A DNA stretch of 64,000 nucleotides, taken from NCBI GenBank assembly GCA_963693285.1, contig OY848917.1:29647245-29711244 (forward strand), written 5' to 3'. Position numbers and translations under genes: made by a program. This DNA comes from Xestospongia muta (Eukaryota > Porifera > Demospongiae > Haplosclerida > Petrosiidae). This document shows positions 1 through 45,843 of this stretch, piece after piece. Numbering within the stretch: position 1 is the first letter of the stretch; every line of letters begins with the position of its first letter. Below the pieces are notes generated by a model. That model ran no database searches. It saw only the letters and a program-made list of their open reading frames with translations, and was not told the origin of the DNA.

Positions 1-131
1 TGAGTACTTGGGTCACCAAGTGGATTCCAAAGGACATCATACAACAGATAGCAAGTTAGCTATTGATGACACAGCTCCACCTAGGAATGCACAGGAACTT
101 TGAGAGTTTCTACTTAAGGTCCTGGCTTAAA
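1..131 (+). pseudogene. Ty3/gypsy reverse transcriptase fragment
   Basis: The frame starting at base 2 begins EYLGHQVDSKG and continues through TTDSKLA and APPRNAQEL. This is the typical end of a Ty3/gypsy reverse transcriptase, where an EYLGH motif is followed by a short stretch and PRNxxEL before the RNase H connection. An in-frame TGA lies at 101-103 and a further stop near 129, so it is dead. It runs off the left edge, so the rest of the element cannot be judged. The assignment rests on motif recognition only. Confidence 0.75.
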
Positions 132-1489
132 CATAAGTGTATAGATCTAACTAAGTATTGTATTGATTCATTCCTGATTAAACATTATCCTGGCAATATC
201 TACATGTGCACAATACTACTAAGACCAAAATGTGGGCCATGAGGTCAGAGGGCTAAGGCTGCCAATGCAATCATCCTGTTTTGTACAGCAATATGTCTAA
301 TCAGGGCTGCTTAACATAACAGAATAATGTATATAACAGGCCTACCTTTTGTAGCCATACATGGCTATTGTATTATATACATTATAAGAAAAACTACTCA
401 TTGTAATCAGGGTTACCTGTCATAACCAATTAATGTACACTATTTCATTATGAAGCCAAGAGTAGATACATATAGTGACAGAATGCTGAATATGACTGAC
501 TGATTAGTTTTTCACAGAATGCATAGCCATGTATGTGGTTGCAATAGCTAGGGTTGTTCTGTAAGGTGACTGCATGAAGTGGCCTTGACTTTTTTGCCTA
601 ATCCAGTCTTATAGCCTTGTTATCCTATGACTTAATAATTATTTAAGAAAAAAAATGAAATTGTGCATAAGCAGTAAAATGATACTGTATAAACGATATT
701 CGATAAACCTGTTCCCACAAGCTGAAAATATTTGTAGCTGTAGTATCAGGATAAAGTGGCAATGATGCATCACTATTTGTCAAGAGTGTCATGAAAAGTA
801 TAAAGATGATCATTGTTGTAACGTGTAGTGAAAAGATCAAAAATTAGCTTCTTTTAGACAGAAGGTGGCTTTGTATAGGCATAGCAGCAGTACAAATAAT
901 AAATGACAATAAATGACATATTATTAGATTATATAGTATAATAATCATTGTTTAGTCAGTAGCCCAATAGTCTAATTTGTAGTCTATTTTGTCTCAAAAT
1001 AAAAAATGATGGTTTGAATGTGTTTTGTCATTATGGTTAGTTATTATGATTAGTTATTAGTTAGTTATTATGGTTAGTTATTCAAAACAGTCGTTTTTTG
1101 ATAATAACGCAAAATTTCAAAATTATTTAAAGTGTTATCACAAAGAATGCTTGAAACTGCCCCTCACCAAAATGCATGTATATAGGTCAGACTTTAACCC
1201 TGTAGTTCATCAGTAAAAGGGAGTTTTGAAGGACTGCAAAGCTGGTAACAAAAGAAGTGGTTCTTACTGTGTGCATTCATCACAGACAATATACTGTCTC
1301 GATTATCTCTAGCACAAGCAAGTAGTATTATTCAAATTTGTGTCAAAATTGACATATTACCTTACTTTAACAGCCTCATAAACAATAATGTTAATCACAA
1401 ATTTTATTGAAAAAAATCTTCTAACACATGATTATTTTTAACGGATCTACATCCTGTCAGCTATTCTAAATAACAGTTCACTATCATTC
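132..1489. other. Non-coding stretch downstream of the first EF-hand gene
   Basis: AT-rich sequence with no convincing reading frame. From about 1158 to 1489 it matches the 3' flanks of the other two EF-hand copies (about 2810-3129 and 4480-4821), so this part belongs to the tandem repeat unit and probably contains the 3' UTR. I searched the minus strand for missing CPSF3 exons and saw none. Confidence 0.6.
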
Positions 1490-2047
1490 TTAAGCTGAGA
1501 AAAAGTACTTCATGTAACTTTCTTGAGTCTCCGAAGGATCAATGAAACCATCTCCATTTCTGTCAGCCGCTTTGAAATATGTGTCAATCATTTCCTGACT
1601 TGCATTAAATGCCTTGTAAAAGTGGGAGTACTCTTCATAAGAGATCACTCCATTTTTGTTGGCATCAATTACTTCAAAAACCATATCTGCTAATTCTTTC
1701 ACACGTTCTTTGGCATCAGGCTGAGAGACAAACTTCTTTGCTTGTTCTATAAACTCTTTTTTTGTAACTCCTTGTTCCTCTGCCAATGTGATAGACTGTA
1801 GTGTTTTGAAATAGTACTTTTCAGCATCTGGACTTTCATTTCGATAAGTTGCTATATTTTTAGCAACAAGAGCAATGTCAGCATTGCCAAGAATACCATT
1901 ATTATCTACATCTAGTAGATCAAAACGCATTTTCATTCTCTGAATCCAGGCAGGACTGTCAGTGAAGGAGGTAGCCATCCTGACTTGTGTAGGCAAGACC
2001 CTCAGTAGTGTAGACGAAGAAACAAGAGTTAGAAGTCGTCTTGACAT
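1490..2047 (-). CDS. EF-hand calcium-binding protein, copy 1 (sarcoplasmic/photoprotein-like)
   Basis: Single-exon gene of 185 residues from the ATG at 2047, or 162 from the inner ATG at 1978, where homology with the other copies begins (MATSFTDSPAW). It has the four-EF-hand layout of sarcoplasmic calcium-binding proteins, calexcitin and coelenterazine-binding proteins. Loop 1 is DVDNNGILGNAD, loop 3 DANKNGVISYEE and loop 4 DRNGDGFIDPSE, all with ligands at positions 1, 3, 5 and 12. The second hand (around AEEQGVTKKEF) has lost its ligands, as in aequorin-type photoproteins. The 23-residue extension starting MSRRLLTLVSSS is rich in Arg, Ser and Leu and lacks acids, like a mitochondrial presequence. 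A still earlier in-frame ATG is at 2095. It is likely a cytosolic or mitochondrial calcium buffer or sensor; light emission cannot be inferred. Confidence 0.85.
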   Translation of the reverse strand: MSRRLLTLVSSSTLLRVLPTQVRMATSFTDSPAWIQRMKMRFDLLDVDNNGILGNADIALVAKNIATYRNESPDAEKYYFKTLQSITLAEEQGVTKKEFIEQAKKFVSQPDAKERVKELADMVFEVIDANKNGVISYEEYSHFYKAFNASQEMIDTYFKAADRNGDGFIDPSETQESYMKYFFSA

Positions 2048-2066
2048 TTGGATGTCAGAATCACAA

Positions 2067-2321
2067 CTATTCTGATAGAAGCCAAAAGAAACCAATTAAA
2101 TTCCAGTTAATCTTGTGACCCTTCTGCCAGATATGTTCTGTTAGAGCACTTGTAGACACGTTCTGTTGTTTCACTGCTCTCTGTTGTTCTTTCACCCATT
2201 GTCGTAGATTCTGTCTGATCATTTGACCAACATAACAAGAACAACAATCTTGGCAAGATATACCATATACTACTCTCGACTGTGGAAAAATAAATGTGAG
2301 ATCCTTAGGCCTGGATATCAT
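2067..2321 (-). pseudogene. Penelope-like element GIY-YIG endonuclease fragment
   Basis: An open frame of about 84 codons reads VVYGISCQDC, then CYVGQM, a stretch of Arg/Gln, and SALTEHIWQKGHKINW. This order (VYxIxC-x2-C, Y-V/I-G-Q, then EH or a near match, ALxEH and GHxIxW) is the GIY-YIG nuclease at the C-terminus of Penelope-like retroelements. No reverse transcriptase is attached. It sits just upstream of EF-hand copy 1 on the same strand, between two repeat units, and is absent from the matching place beside the other copies. It is probably a 5'-truncated insertion. Confidence 0.75.
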
Positions 2322-2362
2322 CTTCCTTAAAGTTGTGAGAGCTCTAAAGACAACTTGAATGT

Positions 2363-3705
2363 CAAAGCAGTCTTTGTAGTTTATTGCCCACTTTTGAAGC
2401 CATTAGCAGGATAGAGATACTATTTCAACAGAGTCTGTAACTAACTACTACTCACATACTATATTGATGGCATACTTTGCAAACTGTATATGCTCGTGTC
2501 AAAGCTTAAGATAATTAAATCAGCAATACATTTATATATTGGAAGGAAAAGGGACATGTTGCCCAGTCTTAGGAATGATGCCACAAAGGTACCTTTCCAT
2601 TCCACTAACTTCTGTACAACCCGGAAGGTTATTCAGTACAGTAAGAAAAATGTCAGTGTTGGAAAAAGCAAGATTGATCCAGAAAAAGTTGTTCTTTTGA
2701 CATTGTTTAATTTAAACTATTATTGAACACTTAAACCTGCTCTATTGTTTCTTTTTTAGATTAAAATAACTATTTATATGACTTTGTATATAATTAATGC
2801 CCCATCACCAAGAATGGATGTATCAGCATAGGTCAGACTTCAACTTTATTGCTCATCAACTACAAAGGGGTTTTGAAAGGACAAGAGCCTGGTAACAAAA
2901 CAGGTCATCCTTATTGTGTGCATATATTACAGAAAACTTACAGTTTAATCATCTCTAGAACAAGCAAAAAGTCATTGTTCAAATTTGAGCCAAAAGTGAC
3001 ATATTACCTTCTTTTAACACCCTCAGAAACTATAATGTTAATCAAAAATTTTATTGAAAACATCTTCTGATATGTGATTATTATTAATGGAACTACATCT
3101 GTCAGCTATTCCTTCTAAATTACAGTTCACTAGTCATTCTTAAGCTGAAAAAAGTACTTTATGTAACTTTCTTGAATCTCTGAAAAATCAATGACACCAT
3201 CTCCATTTGTGTCAGCTGCTTTGAAATATGTATCAATCATTTCTTGAATTGCATTAAATGCCTTGTAAACCTGAGAGTACTCTTCATAAGATATTACTCC
3301 ATTTTTGTTGGCATCAATTACTTCAAAAACCATATCTGGTAATTCTTTCACATGTTCTTTAGCATCAGGCTGAGAGACAAACTTCTTTGCTTGTTCTATA
3401 AACTCTTTTTCTGTAACTCCTTGTTCTTCTGCCAATGTGATAGACTGAATTATTTAAATAGTGCTTTTCAGCATCTGAACCTTCATTTCGATAGGTTGCT
3501 ATATTTTTAGCAACAAGAGCAATGTCAGCATTGTCAATCTCTGAATCCAGGCAGGACTGTCAGTGAAGGAGGTAGCCATTCTGACTTATGTAGGCAAGAC
3601 CCTCAGCAGTGTAGATGAAGAAACAAAAGTTAAAAAGTCGTCTTTTTATTTGGATGTCAGAACCACAACTAATCTGATAAAAGCCAAAAGAAGCCAATTA
3701 AATTC
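2363..3705. repeat. EF-hand tandem repeat unit B
   Basis: This stretch aligns along its length with 4036-5405 and contains the broken EF-hand copy 2 together with its 3' flank. Matching landmarks are the opening near 2363 (4036), a plus-strand open frame at 2490-2726 (4194-4406) and the EF-hand 3' end at 3130 (4822). The plus-strand frames match because the DNA is duplicated; they resemble no known protein and I do not call them genes. Unit spacing is about 1.65-1.7 kb. Confidence 0.8.
3130..3579 (-). pseudogene. EF-hand calcium-binding protein, copy 2 (broken)
   Basis: Clearly the same gene as its neighbours but disrupted. The inner start (MATSF) survives at 3577-3579. About 46 net bases that encode the end of helix 1 and most of calcium loop 1 are missing near 3538, shifting the frame. 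A 2-base loss near 3450 adds stops in the linker. The outer ATG used by copy 1 is changed to ATA. Only the C-terminal 101 codons (EF3 and EF4, ending YFFQLKND) remain open. The end also differs from the FFSA terminus of the intact copies. It could make a two-EF-hand fragment if transcribed, but is most simply a pseudogene. Confidence 0.85.
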
Positions 3706-4821
3706 CTAACTACATGTACATACCAGATACCACTCCCCTATTGCCATCAGTGTATACCCAGACTGTAATAGATCTGGTAAACCACTTTGATTGTGAGCTA
3801 TTTATCAGATTCTTCTAGGATAAAGCTTTTGCACAAATGTCATAGCAATATACTGCTTTAAAAACCTTTAGTCGAGGATTGTGGTGATGCCTATTTATAC
3901 TTACACAGCAGTGTATCATTTTAACCAAGTCTTGGTTACCATAGTTTCATCAATACAATGTTGTTGACTTATCCACAATGCCAAAGTAATGTAAATTAAT
4001 ATTTTAATCCAATTAAGAAGCCACAAACTCACAAAGTAGTCTTTGTAGTTTATTACATACTTATTGAAGCCATTAGCAAGATATGAATACTATTTCAACA
4101 ATGTAACGTGTCTGTAACTAACTACTACTCATATACTATATTGATGACATACTTTAAAATGTATATACTCATCTCAAAAGCTTAATTAAGATAATGAAAT
4201 CAGCAGTACATTTATCTATTGAAAGGAAAAAGAACATGTTGGCCTGTCTTAGGAATGATGCCACAAAGGTACTATTCCATTTCACCAACTTCTGTACAAC
4301 CTGGAAGGTTATTCAGTACAGTAGGAAAATTGTCAGTGCTGAAAGAAGCAAGATTAATCCAGAAAAAGTTGTTCTTTTGACAGTGTTTAATTTAAAATAT
4401 TATTGAACACTTAAACGTTTTCTATTGTTTCTTTTTTAGATTAAAATGACTATTTCTATAACTTTGTATATAATTTATGCCCCCTCACCAAGAATGGATA
4501 CATCGACATGAGTCAGACTTCCAACCTTATCACTCATTAGCTACAAAGAGGTTTTGAAAGGACCAGAGCCTGGTAACAAAATAAGTCATCCTTACTGTGC
4601 ACATGTATCACAGAAAACATAAAGTTTATATCATTTCTACCACAAGCAAAAGGTCATTATTTAAAATTATGTCAAAATTGACTTGCATTATCTTACTTTT
4701 AACACCTTTATAAACAAAAATGTTAATCACAAATGTAGTTGAAAACAGCTTCTGGTATCTGAATATTAATAATGAAACTAAATCCTGTCAGCTATTCTAA
4801 ATTACAGTTCACTAGTCATTC
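3706..4821. repeat. Spacer between EF-hand copies 2 and 3
   Basis: Bases 3706-4035 are unique AT-rich spacer with no gene seen. Bases 4036-4821 are the 3' half of repeat unit C and repeat 2363-3129, including the counterpart of the plus-strand open frame at 4194-4406. No further exon was recognised on either strand. Confidence 0.6.
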
Positions 4822-5310
4822 TTAAGCTGAGAAAAAGTACTTCATGTAACTTTGTTGAGCCTCCGAAGGATCAATGACACCATCTCCATTTGTGTCAGCT
4901 GCTTTAAAAAAAGCATCGATCATTTCCTGACTCGCATCAAATGCCTTGTAAAAGTGGGAGTACTCTTCATAAGATATCACTCCATCTTTGTTGGCATCTA
5001 CTACTTTAAAAACCATATCTGCTAATTCTTTCACACGTTCTTTAGCATCAGGCTGAGAGACAAACTTCTTTGCTTGTTCTATAAACTCTTTTTCTGTAAC
5101 TCCTTGTTCCTCTGCCAATGTGACAGACTGTAGTGTTTTAAAATAGTACTTTTCAGCATCTGGACCTTCATTTCGATAAGTTGCTATATTTTTAGCAACA
5201 AGAGCAATGTCAGCATTACCAAGAATACCATTATTATCTATATCTAGTAGGTCAAAACGCATTTTCATTCTTTGAATCCAGGCAGGACTGTCAGTGAAGG
5301 AGGTAGCCAT
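4822..5310 (-). CDS. EF-hand calcium-binding protein, copy 3
   Basis: Single-exon gene of 162 residues from the ATG at 5310, identical in length to the core of copy 1 and differing at only a handful of positions. Calcium loops are DIDNNGILGNAD, DANKDGVISYEE and DTNGDGVIDPSE; hand 2 is degenerate. An in-frame ATG at 5331 would add MFHTKVK. The upstream ATG matching the outer start of copy 1 is present near 5386, but a net 2-base deletion puts it out of frame, so this copy has lost the presequence-like extension. Copies 1 and 3 may therefore go to different compartments. Ends FFSA like copy 1. Confidence 0.85.
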   Translation of the reverse strand: MATSFTDSPAWIQRMKMRFDLLDIDNNGILGNADIALVAKNIATYRNEGPDAEKYYFKTLQSVTLAEEQGVTEKEFIEQAKKFVSQPDAKERVKELADMVFKVVDANKDGVISYEEYSHFYKAFDASQEMIDAFFKAADTNGDGVIDPSEAQQSYMKYFFSA

Positions 5311-5405
5311 CTTGACTTTTGTATGAAACACTTTCAGCAGGGTAGATGAAGAAACAAGAGTAAAGACGTCTCTTCATTAAATGTCAGGGCAACAACTAAA
5401 CTAGC

Positions 5406-6000
5406 CAAAGAAGCTAAGTGATGAAATTAGGAGTCTATGATGAAGCCATTAAAGAGTCATCATAACAAGATTATAATTCTAAAATATTTCCTCATGCATA
5501 GTGATTCTATCGTGATAAACTATTAAGCTAAATTGAATATTGAAGAGTGACTCAAGGTTGAAATTTAGAAAACACTGGAACTACTCTAAGTAAAAAGTTT
5601 CATGAATATGACGCAAGGCTTCATTTCATTTGTTTCCCTTTAACAAGTATATAATATGATGATAGCAATTTGCCTTAGTTGAATTGTTAGGCCTTGACTC
5701 CAAAACTTTGCTGAAACTAAAGGTATCCTATAGCATTTGTTATGCCAAGTTAAAAAGGCTTACGCAATGCAAATTGTGAGGTGGTGTTATATCTCTAAAA
5801 CAACGAACAAATGCCATAAAGACAATCTCTGGTCATTCTGTATAAACGTTATTAAAACATTTATTACTCTATTTGTTAACAATTGTTAAAACATCATTTT
5901 GATGTTCCAACTCTGTAATACAGTTGTACCACAAAGACATATGTGAATGTTTTTGACCGCTACTGAACAGTGATCACAATATAGATGTACATATACTTAC
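5406..6000. other. No gene seen; 5' flank of EF-hand copy 3 and start of a CPSF3 intron
   Basis: AT-rich with scattered stops in all frames. It must hold the promoter of EF-hand copy 3 and, because CPSF3 exon 16 ends at 6001 with a good donor, also the beginning of the next CPSF3 intron. No exon for the CPSF3 C-terminal domain was found here. Confidence 0.5.
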
Positions 6001-41668
<35,668 letters not shown>

Positions 41669-42370
41669 GTTAAACTCCACGTGGACAATGATAGCCACAC
41701 CCACTTACTATTGACACCCACTTTCCGGTACATTCCTGAATTAAACGCTGACATAGCATGATTATAAAGATCAAAGTGAACTTGATTCAAGCGAAGTCTG
41801 CGAAGACACTAGAGTATGTGTATATTTCCTATTTATATTGCACTATTATCTATGTCGGATTCCAGCGTTCTGTGCATGATAGCAATAATAAAGTGGTGAA
41901 GCACCATTCTATTCATTGGTCGGTGCTATGTACAAAATTTGTGAAAAATTCCTAAGATTCCTTTTCATGTTGTAATTTTAAAGACTGGAAGGTTTACAGA
42001 AGTTGCGTTGGTATATATATAAATGCTAAAGCTTCGAATAATAACGTTCAATGATTAAAATTGCTTTATGCGCCGAAAGTTACTGTGTAGGAGTTGATCA
42101 TATAATTATACGTAGTTATAACATTAATGGTATAACAATAACGCCGACAAAAACGTCATGACATATATGTACCATGTAATCTAAAGACTGCCTGGCACGT
42201 GAAATACTATACCGGTAGTAATATCACCCGCCGTTTCTTTTATGGGCTCGTGCTACTATCGTATTTATACCGCGCTTATATAAATATTACTATGGTAGTT
42301 GTTACAATTATATGATTTCTAGTCTATATATAACTATCTAAGCTGTAGATTTGCTACCAGATAGAGAGTT
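41669..42370. promoter_or_regulatory. Shared upstream region of CPSF3 and the TRAF-like gene
   Basis: CPSF3 is read leftwards from 41668 and the TRAF-like gene rightwards from 42371, so these 702 bases must carry both promoters. A CCACACCCACTT box lies at about 41694 near CPSF3, and a TATATATAA run lies near 42327 upstream of the TRAF start. 5' UTR ends cannot be placed from sequence. Confidence 0.6.
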
Positions 42371-43732
42371 ATGGCTATCTCTTCTCAAAAAAGTCGTTAT
42401 TTTGAGAGGAAGGCGGAAATAACAATACTCACTGGTGGATATGACTACACTTTATTTGTCGACAGTAGTTCCTCTAGTAACTTCGATTCTCTGCAATGTC
42501 CTATTTGTTTACTTGTTCTTAAAGAGCCTAACCTACTTTCCTGCTGTGGAGTTCATATATGCCAGGTATATATATTGCAATGCAACGTTATATAGCATTT
42601 GCGCCATGTATACTTTACAGGTCTGCATCAATCGCGTTCAAGAAAAATACCAAACCTGTCCATGTTGTCGTGAATCTAGTTTTACAACAATGCTTGACAA
42701 GAAAACTCGAGGCATTGTGTTGGGATTAAAGGTTCGCTGTGAGATGAGTGAAATAGGCTGTGCTTGGATTGGTGAACTAGGAGATCTACATAAGCATCTC
42801 GAACAAAACTGTCTCTACACAGAAAAAGAGTGTCAGCATGGATGCGGAGGACGATACCCTCGTCATTTATTACAAATTCATGAACAAGATGAATGTCTTA
42901 AGCGATCGACAGATGCAAAACTAGAGGCTCTTTCTAGTCAAATGATGACTAAATTCTTAAACATGGAAAAAGAAATAGCCAGTCTCAGGAAGCAATATAA
43001 TGATGACATAACAAAACTTCAACTTGAATGTAAAGAGCTAAAAGAAAATAACAAGAGACACAAGAATGACAATAGAGACTTGTTACAGCAACTTGAGTTT
43101 ACATGTCAAGAACTAAAAGGTAAATGTATCTTATGTATTAAAATGCGAATTATTACTGAGGTCTCTTTGCATTTATTACAGAAGCAAAACGAAAACAACA
43201 ACAACAGTCCATTCTCATGCCTCAATGGATGTTACCGGTATTGTCGATGTCTACTTATCTCTTCATTCCATGTGTCCTGACTATGTCAGGCTTTTCTTGG
43301 TACAAGAAGGAAAATAAAATTTGGTTTAGTCAGCCATTTTATACACGACCAGGTGGTTATAAATTGTGCTTATGTATTCATGCTAATGGAGTAGATTCCA
43401 CTGAGGGTAACTATGTGTCTTTAGTTATCCACCTCATGCAAAGTGAAAATGACAACACACTAAAATGGCCCTTTCGAGGCTATATTAAAGTAGAACTACT
43501 TAATTGGACTAGTGATTATGGGCATAAAAGTGATAGCATTAATCTTCATAGCAAAATCAATGCAAAAGCTTGTGCAAGAGTGCTTGACAAAGATATTTCT
43601 GATACTGGTTATGGAAATACTCGTTTCATTCATCACAGCGATCTAGTACACGATTCTGATACGTATGCAAATTACCTTTACAATGATTCTCTTTGTTTTA
43701 ATATTGTTGAAGGAGTGGTTTTGTCAGTTTAA
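42371..43732 (+). CDS. TRAF-like protein: RING finger, TRAF zinc fingers, coiled coil, MATH domain
   Basis: Three exons in phase: 42371-42565, 42621-43119 and 43182-43732, 414 residues. RING finger at residues 43-81: CPIC, CCGVHIC, C, CPCC, interrupted by intron 1 just before VCINRV. TRAF-type zinc-finger region at about 105-155 (CEMSEIGCAWIGELGDLHKH, CQHGCGGRYPRH). A charged coiled coil follows at about 165-230, then a C-terminal MATH/TRAF domain with FYTRPGGYKLCL, LKWPFRGYIKVELLNW and, near the end, YLYNDSLCFNIVEGV. Expected role: trimeric adaptor and ubiquitin ligase under a membrane receptor. Full TRAF domain order and length make it a complete gene. Which vertebrate TRAF is closest cannot be said. 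Confidence 0.9.
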
Positions 43733-44164
43733 TATTTCTTGTTATTTTCAGTAATAAATGTATTTTGGTCAAAGTGTCTAAGTAGTTGTCAGAGAAGCCT
43801 TACAAAGTTGAGATTTAGGGTCAGAGACTAATATTATTCTCATCACAGATTCACAGATATACCAATATTATGATAAGATAGGTACATTGCACTATCTAAT
43901 TAATTTTGCACACAAGTGATTGTTATTGTATTATCAAATGATAACTATAAGAGCACAAAGTAGTGCTGTAGCACCATAAATGGATAAATGGACATGTAAG
44001 TTCACATACTATGTACTTTACCGCAGTGAGTAATGATCAATATGAAAAGTACACTTTATAGTCGCCCGCAATAAACGAGTGGGCGTCTGTGAGCACAATA
44101 ATAAGGGGCTGGGTTAATAGCATAAATTGCCACACCCACTCACCTGCTATATAGTACAAGTTTT
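43733..44164. other. Intergenic region between the TRAF-like and ASB-like genes
   Basis: Holds the TRAF 3' UTR (AATAAA near 43752) and the ASB promoter. A CCACACCCACTCACC box lies at 44132-44146, about 20 bases before the ASB start codon, followed by TATATAG. Confidence 0.5.
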
Positions 44165-45843
44165 ATGAAGACATTTAGGAAAGCAATTTACTGGCATCAA
44201 GAATTATATAACTACACGTGCCATCTGTTTGACTCAGAATTAATGGCTGCAGCCATAGGGCCGGCAAACTTGGATCCACGACTCTTACCAAGAAAATATA
44301 GATCTTATGCTGCCGATAAAAACTCCCAGCTACACGCTGCTTGTTACTATGGTGATTATGATGCTGCATTAATGCTCCTATTAGCCAATCATGATACTGA
44401 TGTGCGTAACATATGGGGTGAGTCACCTTTACATCACTGTACATCGCAGGGACATTTGGAAATAATGATGCTTCTATTGGATGCAAATGCTGGTGTTAAC
44501 GCATTAGATAACGAAGACCTTACTCCCCTTCATCAAGCATTAATTCATGGCAATCGTGATGCCACAGAACTTTTGTTGTGTTATGGTGCACATATTTTTA
44601 ATGATGACAATGTTACAAGTGACACTAGATCTCCTTTAGAACTGGCCAGTCATGTACATGTCTGTCATGCTATTGTGGAAGAGGCTGAAGGTGAGGAATA
44701 ATTAACATTACATTAATAATTGTAATTACCACATACAATTAGTCTGCTGTACCAAATAAGTATCATCTACTTTATAAGTAAAGCACTTAAGTTTTATTAA
44801 CATTTGTGTTAACCAAAATGCTTCATAACCTATACAGAAATTGATTCAAGTGACAACCTTTAAAAAAGTTGTGCTCTTAACATAGATACTAACATTGAAT
44901 TTGATTTACGTTCTAATACAAATTATTTTTTTATTAATAAAATTAAGGTCCAATATCTACTGCTAGTTCAAAGGGCACAAACAGAATATAACAATAATAA
45001 ACAAAATAGTATTAAAGTACTGGATATAGTATGATTAATAAGGCAGAGATAAAAATTAGTGATTGATGGTATCTGATAGATTTTAGTGGGATAAGTGATA
45101 GTTAGTGGATGATTAGTAAATAAGAATATTTACTTCAAATTTAAAAGTGATTAGAAATGAGCTAGATTTCGCATGATAAGTAAGTGGATTTCACAGAAAG
45201 AGAACAGAAGGGACAAATGAGTTTTGTGAAGTCAATAAGTAAGAAAAAGGGATAGAAAAGGTGAGAGGATCAAAGTAATGAGAAGCATGACTTGAATAAA
45301 GGAGGTTGTTAGTAATTTCGTAGAGAAGACATAATTTAGAAATAGAGCGACGAGTTGAGAGAGGCTGGAGGTTAAAAGTTGAGAGAAGAGATGAGTAATC
45401 ACTGTCCCATTTATGAGAGCACATTTTATAAAAACTTAATTATTTTAAAGATCATTTGATTATTCCAATTAATGAATAATTATTGATGAACATGTGACTG
45501 TTATTGTTTCTACATCATATACTGACTTAAAAATTTATATTTATTTCTTTTATTAGGACGTGTGTGGTCACTACAGCATTTGTGTCGAATTTCTATCAGA
45601 AAATATTTAGGTGTGAGCAAAAGAAGAAGAATGCATGAACTTCCTCTTCCCCGACATCTTCTCGTATTTTTGAGATCACTTCCTGTTGCTAGTAGTGATC
45701 AACTTCATGCTAATTGGGAACGTACACGTACTACAAAATCAGAGGCAGTTAAAAATAGAGTCGAGAGTCATCGAATGAAAATGATACGAAGAGGACCAAC
45801 AGGAATTGGATTGCAAGCTTTAAGGACTGGCTTTAATAAATAA
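44165..45843 (+). CDS. Ankyrin-repeat and SOCS-box protein (ASB-like)
   Basis: Two exons in phase, 44165-44690 and 45557-45843, giving 270 residues. Ankyrin repeats fill about residues 53-165: SQLHAACYYGDYDAALMLLL, GESPLHHCTSQGHLEIMMLL, TPLHQALIHGNRDATELLL and a fourth weaker repeat. Exon 2 begins with a SOCS box: SLQHLCRISIRKYLG then ELPLPRHLLVFL, including the Leu-Cys-Arg core that binds elongin B/C and the LPLP motif toward cullin 5. So it probably selects substrates for a cullin-5 ubiquitin ligase. Unusual is a basic tail of about 55 residues after the SOCS box, which normally ends the protein. An inner Met at about residue 27 is an alternative start. The 866-base intron contains a LINE fragment. 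Confidence 0.88.
45176..45424 (-). pseudogene. LINE (non-LTR) reverse transcriptase tail fragment
   Basis: On the minus strand the frame reads KWDSDYSSLLSTFNLQPLST, RRSISKLCLLYEITNNLLY. This WxxxYxxLLxxxNLxxLxxRRxxxKLxLLYKI pattern is the conserved region after the RT in many LINEs. It lies antisense in the ASB intron and is 5' truncated, as usual for LINEs. Confidence 0.7.

Noticed and set aside
643..840. 65-codon minus-strand frame with hydrophobic start
   Set aside because: No homologue recognised, no splice context, AT-rich background; likely chance.
2490..2726. Plus-strand 78-codon frame, matched at 4194-4406
   Set aside because: The match only reflects tandem duplication of the EF-hand flank; composition and context give no support for a gene.
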